This document shows, piece by piece, positions 42,732-51,694 of a stretch of 64,000 nt of DNA. Origin of the DNA: Planococcus wigleyi (GTDB lineage Bacteria > Bacillota > Bacilli > Bacillales_A > Planococcaceae). Positions within the stretch are counted from its first letter, which is position 1. Each line of letters starts with the position of its first letter. The translations under genes and the position numbers were made by a program. Where the stretch lies: the NCBI RefSeq assembly GCF_014836985.1, contig NZ_JACSPU010000005.1:186001-250000 (forward strand), written 5' to 3'. The notes beneath the pieces are model-generated. The model saw only the letters and a program-made list of their open reading frames with translations. It did no database searches and had not been told where the DNA came from.

Positions 42732-42774
42732 AGACTGTATACCCACTCGATTAAACGACGCGGGTCTACAGTCT
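42732..42774 (-). terminator. Terminator after the flavodoxin gene
   Basis: AGACTGTA-ACCC and GGGT-TACAGTCT form the stem; on the minus strand TTTTTTGG follows. Confidence 0.8.
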
Positions 42775-42780
42775 GTTGCT

Positions 42781-43329
42781 TTACAGGAGCACCTTTTCTT
42801 TTTGGGTATGCAAGGCCATTTCAATAAAAAATTGAATTTCTTCATTAAATTGCTGCAGATGCTGCTTTTCAACGCGGAAGTTGGTGGCGTACTTGATCTT
42901 ATTACGCTGCTCTTCCGGAAGCAGGTTGTTGATCCACAGTTCAGCAACTGCTATTGGTTTTTGCGGCGTCAGAGCGGATAGTTCGGCTGCTATTTTTTCA
43001 CGCTGTCCAGCTGCACCACTGCATAAGGTGATAAAGGAATAATCCGTTAACTTGTCTTTTTCCATTTGGAAGAATGTCCGCATCGGTGCGGCAACTTTTC
43101 CTGCCCACACAGGTGCCAAGAGAATAATCGGTCCATAGTCGCTGACATCAAAATCCAACGGAACCAAGCGCGAATTGCGCTTCACCATGAAATCCATAAG
43201 GATGGCCAAATCTTTCCGTTTCTTTTTCTCTTTGATTTCATACATGTCACAGCCGATTCTGTCGCGCAGTTCGATTGCCAATTTTTCATTATTTCCTGAG
43301 TGGGAATAATAGACGATCAACGGTTTCAT
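42781..43329 (-). CDS. Flavodoxin-like domain protein
   Basis: A 182-aa cytoplasmic protein with a flavodoxin fold. The FMN phosphate loop is IVYYSHSGNNEKLA at residues 5-18. The second FMN loop is LLAPVWAGKVAAPMRTFF near 71-88, and LCSGAAGQREKI near 102 forms the third. It resembles short flavodoxin-family oxidoreductases such as menaquinone-dependent protoporphyrinogen oxidase relatives, but lacks features to name a substrate. The ATG start has GGAGG 7 nt upstream. A plausible promoter (TTGTAC, 17 bp, TTATAA on the minus strand) lies upstream. It is monocistronic. Confidence 0.82.
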   Translation of the reverse strand: MKPLIVYYSHSGNNEKLAIELRDRIGCDMYEIKEKKKRKDLAILMDFMVKRNSRLVPLDFDVSDYGPIILLAPVWAGKVAAPMRTFFQMEKDKLTDYSFITLCSGAAGQREKIAAELSALTPQKPIAVAELWINNLLPEEQRNKIKYATNFRVEKQHLQQFNEEIQFFIEMALHTQKEKVLL

Positions 43330-43726
43330 GGAAGAACCTCCTAAGTATTTAGCATTGAGGAACCATGGCTGGCTGGCGGTTGGGTTTCTTTCGAAAATTT
43401 GGCTTTAAGGTTTTTGGGCAGAGTGCATTTATTCCTAATAAAACCGGTAATCTCTTATAAAATTCAAAGTCATAATAGTACAATTCCAAGACTCTGTCAA
43501 TCTAACGCCTTCACAATACAAACCAATTAAATACGAAGGCAAAAACCATATTCGATCGGCATCGTTCAGAATTTCCCCTTCCCTATTGAGCGAAGATTCG
43601 TCGAGATTTTATCTATACCAGATTGCATTTTTTTAAATTCATCCTACTAAAATAGCAATAAAAGGATTATATTTAATAGTTAGAGTGAAAAACTACCATC
43701 ATGAAACGATAGGAAAGAGGATTAAA
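43330..43726. other. Divergent intergenic region
   Basis: About 400 bp between the divergent flavodoxin and YitT genes, AT-rich, holding both promoters (for YitT a weak TTGCAT with TACTAA is near 43623-43650). No RNA gene, repeat or small gene was seen. Confidence 0.4.
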
Positions 43727-44602
43727 ATGACTGCACCAGACACGAAACGAAAAGCGAACAAAGCGAAAGTGATATTACGGGCCTTGCCCATCATCATCGG
43801 TGCGTTCATCACCGCATACGGCCTTGAAGCTGTCTTGATTCCGAACAATGTCTCAGACGGCGGAATCACAGGCCTCAGTATCGTCGGCTCCCAATTATTC
43901 GGCTTGCCGCTTGGCTTGCTGATTGCTGTACTGAACATCCCATTCGTCTATTTAGGTTATAAGCAAATTGGAAAAAGCTTTGCCATCTACTCCATCATCG
44001 GCATCGCTTCCCTTGCTTACGCAACAACCATTATGCACCACATCCCGACCATCATTGAAGGAGACACTTTATTGGTTACGGTGATCGGCGGGATCATCAT
44101 CGGTTTCGGCATGGGCCTTGCACTCCGCAACGGCGGGGCGCTCGACGGCATCGATATGCTGGCCGTGCTGCTTTCACGCAAATTGCCATTCGGGACAAGT
44201 GACATGATCTTGTTCCTGAATATCTTTGTCTTTATTGTCGTCTCCTTTGTGTTCGGCCTGCAAGGCGCGTTCCTTTCAGGAATCGCCTATTTCATTGCTT
44301 CTAAAGTGATTCATCTGGTTGAAGAAGGTTTCAGCGGATCCAAGACGTATAAAATCATTTCGCAAGAACCGGAATTGCTTGTCCAGACTATCTACGACCG
44401 GCTTGGACGCAATGCCACTTATAGTTTCGTAAAAGGTGCCTACACGAACGAACAGTATAAAGAAGTTACGTGCATCATCAACCGGCTGGAAGACAGCAAA
44501 ATGAAAGAAATCATTTTTGAAATTGACAAGAACGCATTCGTTGCAGTTTACGATGTAGCCGAAGTTCGAGGCGGAAGTTTCAGGAAACGGGATATTCATT
44601 AA
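43727..44602 (+). CDS. YitT family membrane protein
   Basis: A 291-aa membrane protein of the YitT (DUF161 plus DUF2179) family, common in several copies in Bacillales and of unknown transport role. Five or six helices fill residues 15-200, with family-typical ALPIIIGAFITAYGLEAVLI, PNNVSDGGITGLSIVG, GFGMGLALRNGGALDGIDML and QGAFLSGIAYFIASKVIHLV. The soluble DUF2179 tail contains YDRLGRNATYSFVKGAYTNE and ITCIINRLE-like strands. ATG at 43727 has AGAGGA about 6 nt upstream; an earlier in-frame GTG lacks a site. It is monocistronic and ends in a strong terminator. Confidence 0.9.
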   Translation: MTAPDTKRKANKAKVILRALPIIIGAFITAYGLEAVLIPNNVSDGGITGLSIVGSQLFGLPLGLLIAVLNIPFVYLGYKQIGKSFAIYSIIGIASLAYATTIMHHIPTIIEGDTLLVTVIGGIIIGFGMGLALRNGGALDGIDMLAVLLSRKLPFGTSDMILFLNIFVFIVVSFVFGLQGAFLSGIAYFIASKVIHLVEEGFSGSKTYKIISQEPELLVQTIYDRLGRNATYSFVKGAYTNEQYKEVTCIINRLEDSKMKEIIFEIDKNAFVAVYDVAEVRGGSFRKRDIH

Positions 44603-44615
44603 TTGGACAGAAAGA

Positions 44616-44661
44616 AAAAGCAGACACAAAACTCCTGAAAAGAGCTTTTGTGTCTGCTTTT
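44616..44661. terminator. Bidirectional terminator
   Basis: AAAAGCAGACACAAAA and TTTTGTGTCTGCTTTT form a 16-bp stem between the convergent YitT and TspO-like genes, with T tails on both strands. Confidence 0.88.
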
Positions 44662-44674
44662 ATTTTTAAAGACT

Positions 44675-45487
44675 TTATTGATCCGAATGTCTCAAGAAGA
44701 GAGAGTTTCCGTTCTTAATGAATCTCCAGATTGCCGCAATCAGGAAAATCACGATGCCGGCAATCAAAAAGCCTTGGATGGCCGCCGCTAATTCCGGATT
44801 GACCCGACCGCTCGCATACGAACCATAAATTCCGAAAAACGCCCATGCTAAAGGCAGTGGATAGGCCGCATTTTTATACTTCGTCAAATAAATGAGGACA
44901 AATGCGACAGCAACCGCCAAGATGATCAGCGTCCAAACCGAATAAGAAATGCCGAAACCGTTCCATTCCAGCTGAACCAAAAGCAACGAGACATTGACGA
45001 CGGTCGCGATGGTCACCCATGCACAGTAGAACGTGAAACTTAGTCCTGCAAGCGTCGATGGAACTTCAAAGCGATGCGTATAGATTTTCCCGATGATAAC
45101 AAGCAAAGAGAACAACATGCCGATGATCAGAACCGTGGAAATGCCCAATCGCTCATAGGAAAACGCAATGATCCAGCCCATGTTGCACAGCGAAAGCAAG
45201 ACAAACCATGGCGTGATCAACAAGACCAGCTTGATGACTTTTGCATCTTTCCGTTTAATAAACATATAGACCAACGTAATCAGCACCAGACTATAGATGA
45301 CGCCCCAAATCGAAAACGTAAAAGGCGCTGGTGAGATCAGCGTCAAGTATTGGTCGGAGATATCTCCTTGGCTCTGGCCATTGAAAAATCCGGAAGAACC
45401 GAGGTAATTAACGCCAAGCGTCAAAAAATATAAAACCAAATTCACTATGGTGAAGATCGTGGTTTTTTTCACCGTACTTTCATTCAT
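44675..45487 (-). CDS. TspO/MBR-family tryptophan-rich sensory protein (long form)
   Basis: A 270-aa membrane protein with seven or eight helices, longer than the 150-180-aa classical TspO. Family traits are the N-terminal SPAPFTFSIWGVIYSLVLIT near residue 52, followed by NMGWIIAFSYERLGIS near 102, SFTFYCAWVTIATVVNVSLL near 150 and PLAWAFFGIYGS near 215. TspO proteins bind tetrapyrroles and affect stress responses; this longer bacterial branch is uncharacterised to my knowledge. The ATG start has AAGGA 9 nt upstream. It is monocistronic on the minus strand. Confidence 0.82.
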   Translation of the reverse strand: MNESTVKKTTIFTIVNLVLYFLTLGVNYLGSSGFFNGQSQGDISDQYLTLISPAPFTFSIWGVIYSLVLITLVYMFIKRKDAKVIKLVLLITPWFVLLSLCNMGWIIAFSYERLGISTVLIIGMLFSLLVIIGKIYTHRFEVPSTLAGLSFTFYCAWVTIATVVNVSLLLVQLEWNGFGISYSVWTLIILAVAVAFVLIYLTKYKNAAYPLPLAWAFFGIYGSYASGRVNPELAAAIQGFLIAGIVIFLIAAIWRFIKNGNSLFLRHSDQ

Positions 45488-45865
45488 CTTAACGCATCCT
45501 TTCAGTCGTTTTTTCTATTGTTCCATGAAGATCGCTATACACAGCCGAATCCAGTCAATCTGAAACATTCCTTATACAAGCCTTCTACATTCTCTCTTCC
45601 CTAATTAGTTAATCCGTAAAACTGATCTCTGCAAAAGAAACGAAAATGTGTACGAGCATTCTTTTTCAGAACCTTGAATGTTATCACATGAATAAAAAAA
45701 CACACCTGATAGTGTACTGCCTCAGGTGTGGAAAGTTAAGAATATGAATTTTCGTTTGCGTAAGCATTCGATTAGAGTTGTTTAGCGGCTTTCAGCTCTT
45801 GTGCGGAATCACGTAAATGCCCATTCCTTGTTAAGCCTTAATGTCGATTGAAATAAAGGAAGAAC
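45488..45865. other. Intergenic region
   Basis: About 380 bp with the presumed TspO promoter and a minus-strand hairpin terminator (45701-45730). The stretch 45731-45865, after the DinB stop, has no supported gene. Confidence 0.4.
45701..45730 (-). terminator. Terminator downstream of bstA
   Basis: CACACCTGA and TCAGGTGTG with a 12-nt loop. The minus strand continues into TTTTTTTATTC. It lies 135 bp past the bstA stop. Confidence 0.7.
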
Positions 45866-46375
45866 TCATTTTCCCAAAGCGATCTTGATATGCTCAAAAT
45901 GATGCTCTTCATGCCAGCAGAGTTTCGCCAGTTTGGTAGCGACACTGATTTCACCGTTCGTTTCGTGGGTAAAGACACGGTCCAATTGCTTTTCATCCAG
46001 TTGCTGCCCAAGTGCCACAATCCGTTCGTTCAGCCCTTCCAGGATGCGGATCGAGCTTTCCACCGGCAATTCATTGTCCGGAAGTTCCGCCCACTTTTCC
46101 TGATTGAAAGCGGGAACCGTTGGATTGTCATCCGTCAAAGCCAGTCTCAGGCGCTGGTACATATTGAGTTGGGAATCTGCAATATGATGCACAAGCTGAC
46201 GAACTGTCCAGCTGCCCTCCCGATACTTTTTGCCCAATTGCTCTTCACTCAAAGAATCGACCACTTCCCGCAACCGCACGGTATAATTTCCGATTTTCCC
46301 GAGCCATTCCTCGATATGCTCAGCTTTCACGTTTTCAGGAACTTCTAATTTTCCAATAGGGAATTTTACATCCAT
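45866..46375 (-). CDS. bstA: DinB-family bacillithiol transferase-like protein (YfiT/BstA)
   Basis: A 169-aa four-helix-bundle metalloprotein. Members of this branch transfer bacillithiol to electrophiles or act as metal-dependent hydrolases. The family opening FPIGKLEVPENV is at residues 5-16, the first metal His in TVRQLVHHIADSQLNMYQRL near 57-76, and the other His ligands in CWHEEHHFEHIKIALGK at the C-terminus. The match to B. subtilis YfiT-type proteins is strong throughout. The ATG start is preceded by a purine-rich GGAAG region. It is monocistronic. Presence of bacillithiol in the host is consistent with a Bacillales genome. Confidence 0.88.
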   Translation of the reverse strand: MDVKFPIGKLEVPENVKAEHIEEWLGKIGNYTVRLREVVDSLSEEQLGKKYREGSWTVRQLVHHIADSQLNMYQRLRLALTDDNPTVPAFNQEKWAELPDNELPVESSIRILEGLNERIVALGQQLDEKQLDRVFTHETNGEISVATKLAKLCWHEEHHFEHIKIALGK

Positions 46376-46736
46376 TCTTCCAACCTCTTTTCCTTATTCG
46401 TATTTGCGGACTATCGCATTCACGCTCAATATACCAATGGAACCTAATTTTGTAAACCAACAGTCCAGATACGAAAACCGCCAATCTATCCTTTTGTTGT
46501 TTGGGCTTACGAGATCAAGCAAAACAAATTTAAGGTTCTTCTACTACAGAACTTTTTTATCGCCCATTTAGAGTCGGATAAATATTTTTAAAGTCTAAAG
46601 CCATGCTATTATTAAAATAAATTAAAGTTATTAATTTGACTTAATGATATTTTTCTCTCAAAAGCACATTGCGAAATCATTTATATTTTTCATGGTATCT
46701 ATCGATTGCAACCTGAAACGAAAGGCGGCGTTGACG
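46376..46736. other. Divergent intergenic region
   Basis: About 360 bp of AT-rich DNA between bstA and the CPBP gene. A TATTAT -10-like hexamer lies near 46605 upstream of the CPBP gene. No hairpin, repeat or small gene was supported. Confidence 0.35.
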
Positions 46737-47558
46737 ATGTTCGAGGAAAAAAGATCCCGATTTGTACACGGCTGGATGGCGGGTGCATTCATTGTGGCGA
46801 TTTTCATCATACTGCAGGCTACACAAAACGTGCTCCTTATCAGTGTCGCACTTCAATTGATTTTCTATATCGTTTTGCCTGTGTCATTTCTTAGCTATCA
46901 TTTTAAAAACCGGGGCGTCAAACTGCGCCAACTGGTTTTCTTCCACAACATCCTCCAGTGGGTATTGCCGATTTTTGGCCTTACCGCGCTGGTATTGGCA
47001 TTTTCCATGAGTGTCTACTGGCTGCAGTTAAGAGCACTCCTGCCCATCGCTCCCGCTACGGTCAATTTCGCGCTGACGCCGCAGCCGTTCCCTGATGCTT
47101 TGTGGTACTTAATCGCGACCAGCTTCATCTTGTCGATCATCGCACCGATCGCAGAAGAGTTCGTATTTCGGGGACTGATTTTAAGCCGATTGATGGCAGC
47201 ATTAGGCTTTTGGAGCGGTCTCGGTTTGTCGAGTATGATTTTCGCCCTTTTCCACGTCAACTTCTTCGGCGCATTCCTATTCGCGGTGGTCGCTTCGCTC
47301 CTCTACTTAAAGACCGGCAATCTGCTCGTGCCGATTTTGCTCCATATCGCTAACAACCTGATCGCCGTCTATCAAAGCTTCATGAATCCATTTTTCCCGC
47401 AATGGCTCATGGTATCGAATATCAATGATTTGTATTCGAAGAGCACACCGAATCTTGTTGTGTTGATCGTGAGTTTGGCAGTACTGCTAGTAATCATCGC
47501 GCGGCTGGCACGGGGATTGGAAAACCGGATCAAAGAAACCATCGTTCTATGGAAATAA
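46737..47558 (+). CDS. CPBP family intramembrane glutamic endopeptidase
   Basis: A 273-aa integral membrane protein of the CAAX-protease and bacteriocin-processing (ABI/Rce1) family, with about eight helices. Motif 1, the catalytic EExxxR, is APIAEEFVFRGLIL near residue 140. Motif 2, FxxxH, is MIFALFHVNFFGAF near 172, and motif 3 is VPILLHIANNLIAVY near 207. Bacterial members process prenylated-like or bacteriocin substrates, or act in immunity; no such genes adjoin this one. ATG 46737 is used. An in-frame TTG two codons earlier is closer to AAAGGCGG and is an alternative. A terminator shared with the convergent gene follows. Confidence 0.88.
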   Translation: MFEEKRSRFVHGWMAGAFIVAIFIILQATQNVLLISVALQLIFYIVLPVSFLSYHFKNRGVKLRQLVFFHNILQWVLPIFGLTALVLAFSMSVYWLQLRALLPIAPATVNFALTPQPFPDALWYLIATSFILSIIAPIAEEFVFRGLILSRLMAALGFWSGLGLSSMIFALFHVNFFGAFLFAVVASLLYLKTGNLLVPILLHIANNLIAVYQSFMNPFFPQWLMVSNINDLYSKSTPNLVVLIVSLAVLLVIIARLARGLENRIKETIVLWK

Positions 47559-47633
47559 AATAGCGATGAAGTATAACGTGCCATCCTCTTTTCAGCACCA
47601 ATCCTTTAAATAATCCGAGCACATCATAAAAAA

Positions 47634-47670
47634 TGCCGCACCGAGGAAAATGGATTCCTTCAGTGCGGCA
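47634..47670 (-). terminator. Terminator of the FemAB/GNAT-like gene
   Basis: TGCCGCAC-GA and TC-GTGCGGCA form the stem with inner pairing. On the minus strand TTTTTTATG follows. Confidence 0.78.
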
Positions 47671-47719
47671 GTGTATTTATTCCAGACAAGCCTGTGGCAT
47701 CAAAACGCTTAAGCTTGCG

Positions 47720-48718
47720 TCATCCTCGGTAAAGCGGAAAGTAGTTGGGATTTTCAACGTCGCCTCTGCTCAATTGATAATCCGACAGGAGCTTATAGAT
47801 CGTTTCATTGCGGATTTTCTTGCCAGTCAGGATGTCGAGTGGCTCGGTTTTCGTAAACCCTCGCTTGAAGCGGTACAGTTCTTCTCCGGTAGAGCCGCCG
47901 AGATGTACGTGCTTCATGCCATGCTCAACTCCCCAGCGGCACCCTTCGTTCAGCACCAGGCTATTGCCCGCGACATGGAAAAAATCAGGGTCATTCGCTG
48001 TCAGATGGTAATGCAGTAAATCCCCATGATGCGCATACAAAGAACCCGAAATATAATTCCCGTTGTATTTCGCATAGACGATGAATTGTTTTCCTTCCAG
48101 CAAAGAGAACGATTCGGCCAGCAGCTCTTTTGAGAAACGGTAATGATCCGGAATGTCGTTGCGCTTCGCCATGATTTCATAAAGCCGATGAAACTCGCCG
48201 ACGGTGGAACCCGTGTAATCATACTCGATTTCCACATTGTTTTTTAAGGCTCGGCGAACTTGCCCACGCGTTTTGGAAGTGAATTCGTCCATAAAATAAT
48301 CATCCACAGTCAAGTCAATACACGTTGATATTCCTCGGTTGTCGAGGCTGTAGATGTTCTCGAAGTCTTCAGTATTCTTCACCCATGTATTGAAGCGGAC
48401 GTATTCAGAAACAATGTTGTGGTCATTGCAGTATTCCTGGAATGCTGCATCGAATGACGCCGCGAGTTCAGCTCTTCTGCCATCAGCACACCGGATAGTC
48501 ACCGGCCCACATGGTCCAAAAGGGGTGATGGTATCGTAGTACCTGACGCCTCCTACATCAATTGGAATCGGCCGCACCACAAACTGATAAGACACCTGTC
48601 CATAATCCGTTGCGAAATCAAAAACTTCATGTTCGCCCTTTTCCTGTCTCGCATAAATTTTTCCCCATTCCGGCAAGAAAAAGATATCAGGCATTAACGA
48701 TTTCGACACAAGTGTCAT
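47720..48718 (-). CDS. FemAB-like/GNAT acyltransferase domain protein
   Basis: A 332-aa cytoplasmic protein of the GNAT-fold FemAB-like (PF13480-type) group. These transfer acyl or aminoacyl groups, often in cell-wall or capsule synthesis. Segments typical of the fold are SKTRGQVRRALKNNVEIEYD near residue 160, EFHRLYEIMAKRNDIPDHYR near 186, FIVYAKYNGNYISGSLYAHH near 225, and GMKHVHLGGSTGEELYRFKRGF near 280. The ATG at 48718 has GGAGGGG 8 nt upstream. A 32-codon mini-ORF ends inside its ribosome binding site. No cell-wall gene adjoins, so its substrate is unknown. Confidence 0.75.
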   Translation of the reverse strand: MTLVSKSLMPDIFFLPEWGKIYARQEKGEHEVFDFATDYGQVSYQFVVRPIPIDVGGVRYYDTITPFGPCGPVTIRCADGRRAELAASFDAAFQEYCNDHNIVSEYVRFNTWVKNTEDFENIYSLDNRGISTCIDLTVDDYFMDEFTSKTRGQVRRALKNNVEIEYDYTGSTVGEFHRLYEIMAKRNDIPDHYRFSKELLAESFSLLEGKQFIVYAKYNGNYISGSLYAHHGDLLHYHLTANDPDFFHVAGNSLVLNEGCRWGVEHGMKHVHLGGSTGEELYRFKRGFTKTEPLDILTGKKIRNETIYKLLSDYQLSRGDVENPNYFPLYRG

Positions 48719-48737
48719 TTCATCTTCCCCTCCTTTT

Positions 48738-48836
48738 TTAAACACAACTAAATCTCGAGATCAAAGAAATGGGCAATCCCCAGTGGCTTGGCCTTTCTAA
48801 TAAATGAGGGGTGCTTTCAGCCAGTAAACCATTCAT
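48738..48836 (-). CDS. Possible 32-codon leader ORF
   Basis: Minus-strand ATG at 48836 opens a 32-codon frame (MNGLLAESTPHLLERPSHWG followed by LPISLISRFSCV). Its TAA lies immediately before the GGAGGGG site of the FemAB-like gene. GGGAGGTG lies 13 nt upstream of the ATG and a closer AGGAA is also present. It could be a translated leader that couples or attenuates the downstream gene. The evidence is position only. Confidence 0.25.
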   Translation of the reverse strand: MNGLLAESTPHLLERPSHWGLPISLISRFSCV

Positions 48837-49149
48837 ATTTCCTGAAAGCCACCTCCCTTTCTTCGTGTCAAAATATAAAACAGTGCTGCATTTTTTAATT
48901 TGATAATACCATATTCGCATATAAATTATCTAAGTTTTCCATCATATCAAAAAACTTTTTTCAATGATATTTTTATAGATAAGATGTTGGCAAAAACTTT
49001 AATTTTTCAGCTGACGAAGGGGAATTATTTCGGGGTGTTGGACAGAGTCAAAAGCTAAGATAAACAGTAAAACCCGCAACGTAAAAGAGGGGCTTTTACG
49101 TTGCGGGTTCTCTTAGTATTGCATCTTTTCTGGATCGGGTTTCCGATTT
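48837..49149. other. Intergenic region
   Basis: About 310 bp. It contains AT-rich promoter-like DNA for the FemAB-like gene and the terminator at 49071-49109. No supported coding sequence. Confidence 0.35.
49071..49109 (-). terminator. Terminator-like hairpin after the 410-aa gene
   Basis: AACCCGCAACGTAAAA and TTTTACGTTGCGGGTT form a 16-bp stem 41 bp beyond the stop at 49150. The T tract is short. Confidence 0.7.
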
Positions 49150-50382
49150 TCACTTTGGAATATACGCATATACCTTGCCTCCATCGGCCGTCTCCACTAA
49201 TATTTCTGAAGGGACTTCTTGAGCCATGTCTTTTTGCTGATCGATTCTTGCCGGCACAAGTTCTTTTAAGCTTCCCAAATCCCGGTATTTCAAAGCTTTT
49301 ATGCCTAAGTTGATCTTTACTTTGTAATTTTCTTCAATACTTCTGACTTTGTCTTCAATGTTATTGATAATTGAATGGTTCTCGACTATCAAGTCAGACA
49401 AGGTTTGTGATTTCACATTGACTTCCCCGTAATTCCGTATGGTGCTGAGATAGGTCTCGTAACATTCTTCGATAAACTTTATATTTAATCGAACCAGCTC
49501 TTGCTTCTTTTCAAACTGTTCAATGAGGGTTTCATACTCTTTTTTTACCGGGGCTTCACCCCATTTGCGAATGTTTTCATATTCCTTTAACCCTTCAATC
49601 TGATTGCCAATCGCTTTAAGGTCTTTCATTAAAACTTTCAAATCTTGGAGAGTGTCTGCGTAAAACCCTTCTATTTTATGGTCTTCCACTCCGCCAAGGG
49701 TAATCCCGTTTCTCCGAAAACGTTCGATGACTTCTTTAAAATAACCAAATCTCGATTCGATTTTTCCGGCAAAATCATTATCTCTATTTTGAACAAGAGC
49801 ATCTAATTTCCTTTCAATGCTTTTCAGCGAACTTTGGATCTCCGCCAATTGTTGTTGTCCGACAACAGCTGCCAACAAACCGTAACTCGCATGTGCCACC
49901 AATCCTGGATTGATTTTCCTTACCAATACCCCTTGCTTATATATCCCTTTCACACCTTCTTTGTTTACTGCTGGAAGATAGCCTTTGCCATTGGCCTTTT
50001 CAATCAGCGTCATGCTTTTATCCTTCAAGCCTTTTACAACTTCAGGGCTGAATTCCACTTTATACGTTTTATAATCTTCGATGATCATTGATCCAGCAGC
50101 AAGGGTTTGTTGGATATCCATCTTTAACACTGATGGAATTTCAATTTTTTTGTATTTGGATTTTACGCTTTCTTCATTTTGAACTTCTGTAACTTGGGGC
50201 AGGAAGGGTTCATTTGCATCTTCTTCCACATCCGGTTTGTCATTGTCGATTGGCGCGCCACTTTCTTGGGGCGATATTTGGTCACCCTCTGGAACGATCC
50301 TGTTTTTTCTGCGGAAATAAATAACAATAACCATTACCAATAAAATGGCTAAGGCAGCTGATAATAGAAAGATGTTTTCCAT
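49150..50382 (-). CDS. Membrane-anchored coiled-coil protein of unknown function
   Basis: A 410-aa protein with one N-terminal transmembrane helix (LLSAALAILLVMVIVIYF, residues 6-23) and a short basic turn, so the bulk is probably cytoplasmic (N-out). An acidic, disordered linker spans about residues 30-70. A folded region follows with KIEIPSVLKMDIQQTLAAGS and a short hydrophobic HASYGLLAAVVGQQQLAEIQ. Long coiled coils then occupy residues 180-370 (SSLKSIERKLDALVQ, EEYETLIEQFEKKQELVRLN-like heptads). I recognise no family. The GLLAAVVGQ plus KLDALVQNRDNDF pattern recalls uncharacterised proteins in mobile or defence loci, but nothing here proves that. The ATG has GAGGGA 6 nt upstream. Confidence 0.7.
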   Translation of the reverse strand: MENIFLLSAALAILLVMVIVIYFRRKNRIVPEGDQISPQESGAPIDNDKPDVEEDANEPFLPQVTEVQNEESVKSKYKKIEIPSVLKMDIQQTLAAGSMIIEDYKTYKVEFSPEVVKGLKDKSMTLIEKANGKGYLPAVNKEGVKGIYKQGVLVRKINPGLVAHASYGLLAAVVGQQQLAEIQSSLKSIERKLDALVQNRDNDFAGKIESRFGYFKEVIERFRRNGITLGGVEDHKIEGFYADTLQDLKVLMKDLKAIGNQIEGLKEYENIRKWGEAPVKKEYETLIEQFEKKQELVRLNIKFIEECYETYLSTIRNYGEVNVKSQTLSDLIVENHSIINNIEDKVRSIEENYKVKINLGIKALKYRDLGSLKELVPARIDQQKDMAQEVPSEILVETADGGKVYAYIPK

Positions 50383-50444
50383 ATCTTATCCCTCATTTCT
50401 TTTAAGCTTTTTAAAGACAGCTATATTGAAACACCAAGTTTTTT

Positions 50445-50476
50445 AAAGAGCTTTCCAGTTTCCTGAAAAGCTCTTT
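50445..50476 (-). terminator. Intrinsic terminator
   Basis: AAAGAGCTTT-CAG and AAAAGCTCTTT form the stem, with TTAAAAAACTTGG on the minus strand after it. It lies 125 bp past the stop of the 264-aa membrane protein gene. Confidence 0.55.
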
Positions 50477-50600
50477 TTGCAGTGTTCTATAGTATTTACC
50501 TACCAATATCGCTAAGTTTACCAGATTTCAGCGAAACGTGGTGGTATGTCATAAGCTGGTTTTCTCCCGCTCCATTTCCATTAAGCTAAGAAAGTGTGAG

Positions 50601-51395
50601 TTATTCCCGATCACGGTACCTGTAGAGAGATTCATAAGATTGGACTCGGCGATCCGTTTCAAAGGAAGAGCGGCTCCAGATGCTCGCTTCATCAAATGAT
50701 TCCTCCGTTTCGACCAACTTTAATTCGCCTGCTTCCAGCGTCATGATATCCGAATCGATTACCTTCAATTCATTTTGTTCGGAATCAAGTGCTCGAATCC
50801 GCACTTGGACTTCTTTTTGTGTACTTAAGTTGTTTTTAAGAAAGAATGCGTTTTGGTAGGATTGGGAATGGCAATTCGATGTATTCGTCCGCATGCATTT
50901 TCTTTCAGAGCTCATAAACAACACTGTGATTTCCTCATCGCCTTGTTGTTGTTCGGACAATGCTAGAGCATTTTCAATTTTGTTGATATACGATGCCTTC
51001 TCCGCCAACGGATACACCCACATGGTGAAAAACAAAATAACAGCACAGAATACTGCCATGAAACGCCTGACTGCCTTAGGATTGTGGACTGATTTAGGTG
51101 CACCTTTAAACAGACGGCTGGTGATCAGATTGACGATGACAATCACCAGCAGGAATGCGGCACAAAGAATGAGTGCAACTATGCTTTCAGATCCATTCTG
51201 AAAAAAAGAAAGCTGATAGGCATTGGAGAAATAATAATTTAAACCGACGCTGATCAGGACCACTGCAAAGAGAGCGGCCAGAGATATTTTCCAATGTGTT
51301 TTATTCTTTTTGCCGTTTTTCAAATCCATGCTCGTCCAGAAAAACCATGCGCATGGAAGAATAAAGAGGAAGATAACAAGTGAAACGGTACCCAT
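50601..51395 (-). CDS. Membrane protein of unknown function
   Basis: A 264-aa protein with four predicted helices in the first 130 residues (VSLVIFLFILPCAWFFW, WKISLAALFAVVLISVGLNY, IVALILCAAFLLVIVIVNLI, FMAVFCAVILFFTMWVYPLA). A hydrophilic C-terminal domain of about 130 residues follows, rich in Glu and Ser, with two Cys residues (RKCMRTNTSNCHS) that could form a disulphide if exported. No family was recognised. The ATG start has AAAGG 9 nt upstream. It probably forms its own unit upstream of the coiled-coil membrane protein gene on the same strand. Confidence 0.65.
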   Translation of the reverse strand: MGTVSLVIFLFILPCAWFFWTSMDLKNGKKNKTHWKISLAALFAVVLISVGLNYYFSNAYQLSFFQNGSESIVALILCAAFLLVIVIVNLITSRLFKGAPKSVHNPKAVRRFMAVFCAVILFFTMWVYPLAEKASYINKIENALALSEQQQGDEEITVLFMSSERKCMRTNTSNCHSQSYQNAFFLKNNLSTQKEVQVRIRALDSEQNELKVIDSDIMTLEAGELKLVETEESFDEASIWSRSSFETDRRVQSYESLYRYRDRE

Positions 51396-51694
51396 TTAAT
51401 CATGCCTTTCGTGAAGAGTAAGTAGAAACGTTAAAAAGCCATTGAACCAAGTAAAGCCAGTTAAAGGCGCAGATTTGTTTTTGCCTTATCGCTTTAATTA
51501 TACGGAAGCTATGCTGAAAAAGATTCAACTATTTAACGGGAGACTATATGAGAGATTTTTTCTTTAAGTAATTTCTCTATATTTTTGCTCAATGAAAAAA
51601 CCGTATCCCGAAACCTTTAAGGCTCCGAAATACGGTTTTATTGACTTGAAATTCTAGTGAGTAAATAGAAAGAGCATCGAAATAAGAAAATAAT
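51396..51694. other. Intergenic region
   Basis: About 300 bp, AT-rich, with the promoter region of the 264-aa gene and a terminator at 51597-51639. Nothing else was supported. Confidence 0.35.
51597..51639 (-). terminator. Terminator after the 27-aa gene
   Basis: AAAACCGTAT and ATACGGTTTT with inner CCTTTAAGG. On the minus strand TTTTTTC follows. Confidence 0.75.

Larger units (their letters stand above)
42475..42780. other. Intergenic region with two hairpins
   Basis: About 305 bp upstream of nadX. It contains an orphan plus-strand terminator-like hairpin (42572-42605) and the terminator of the flavodoxin gene (42732-42774). No supported reading frame was found. Confidence 0.4.
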
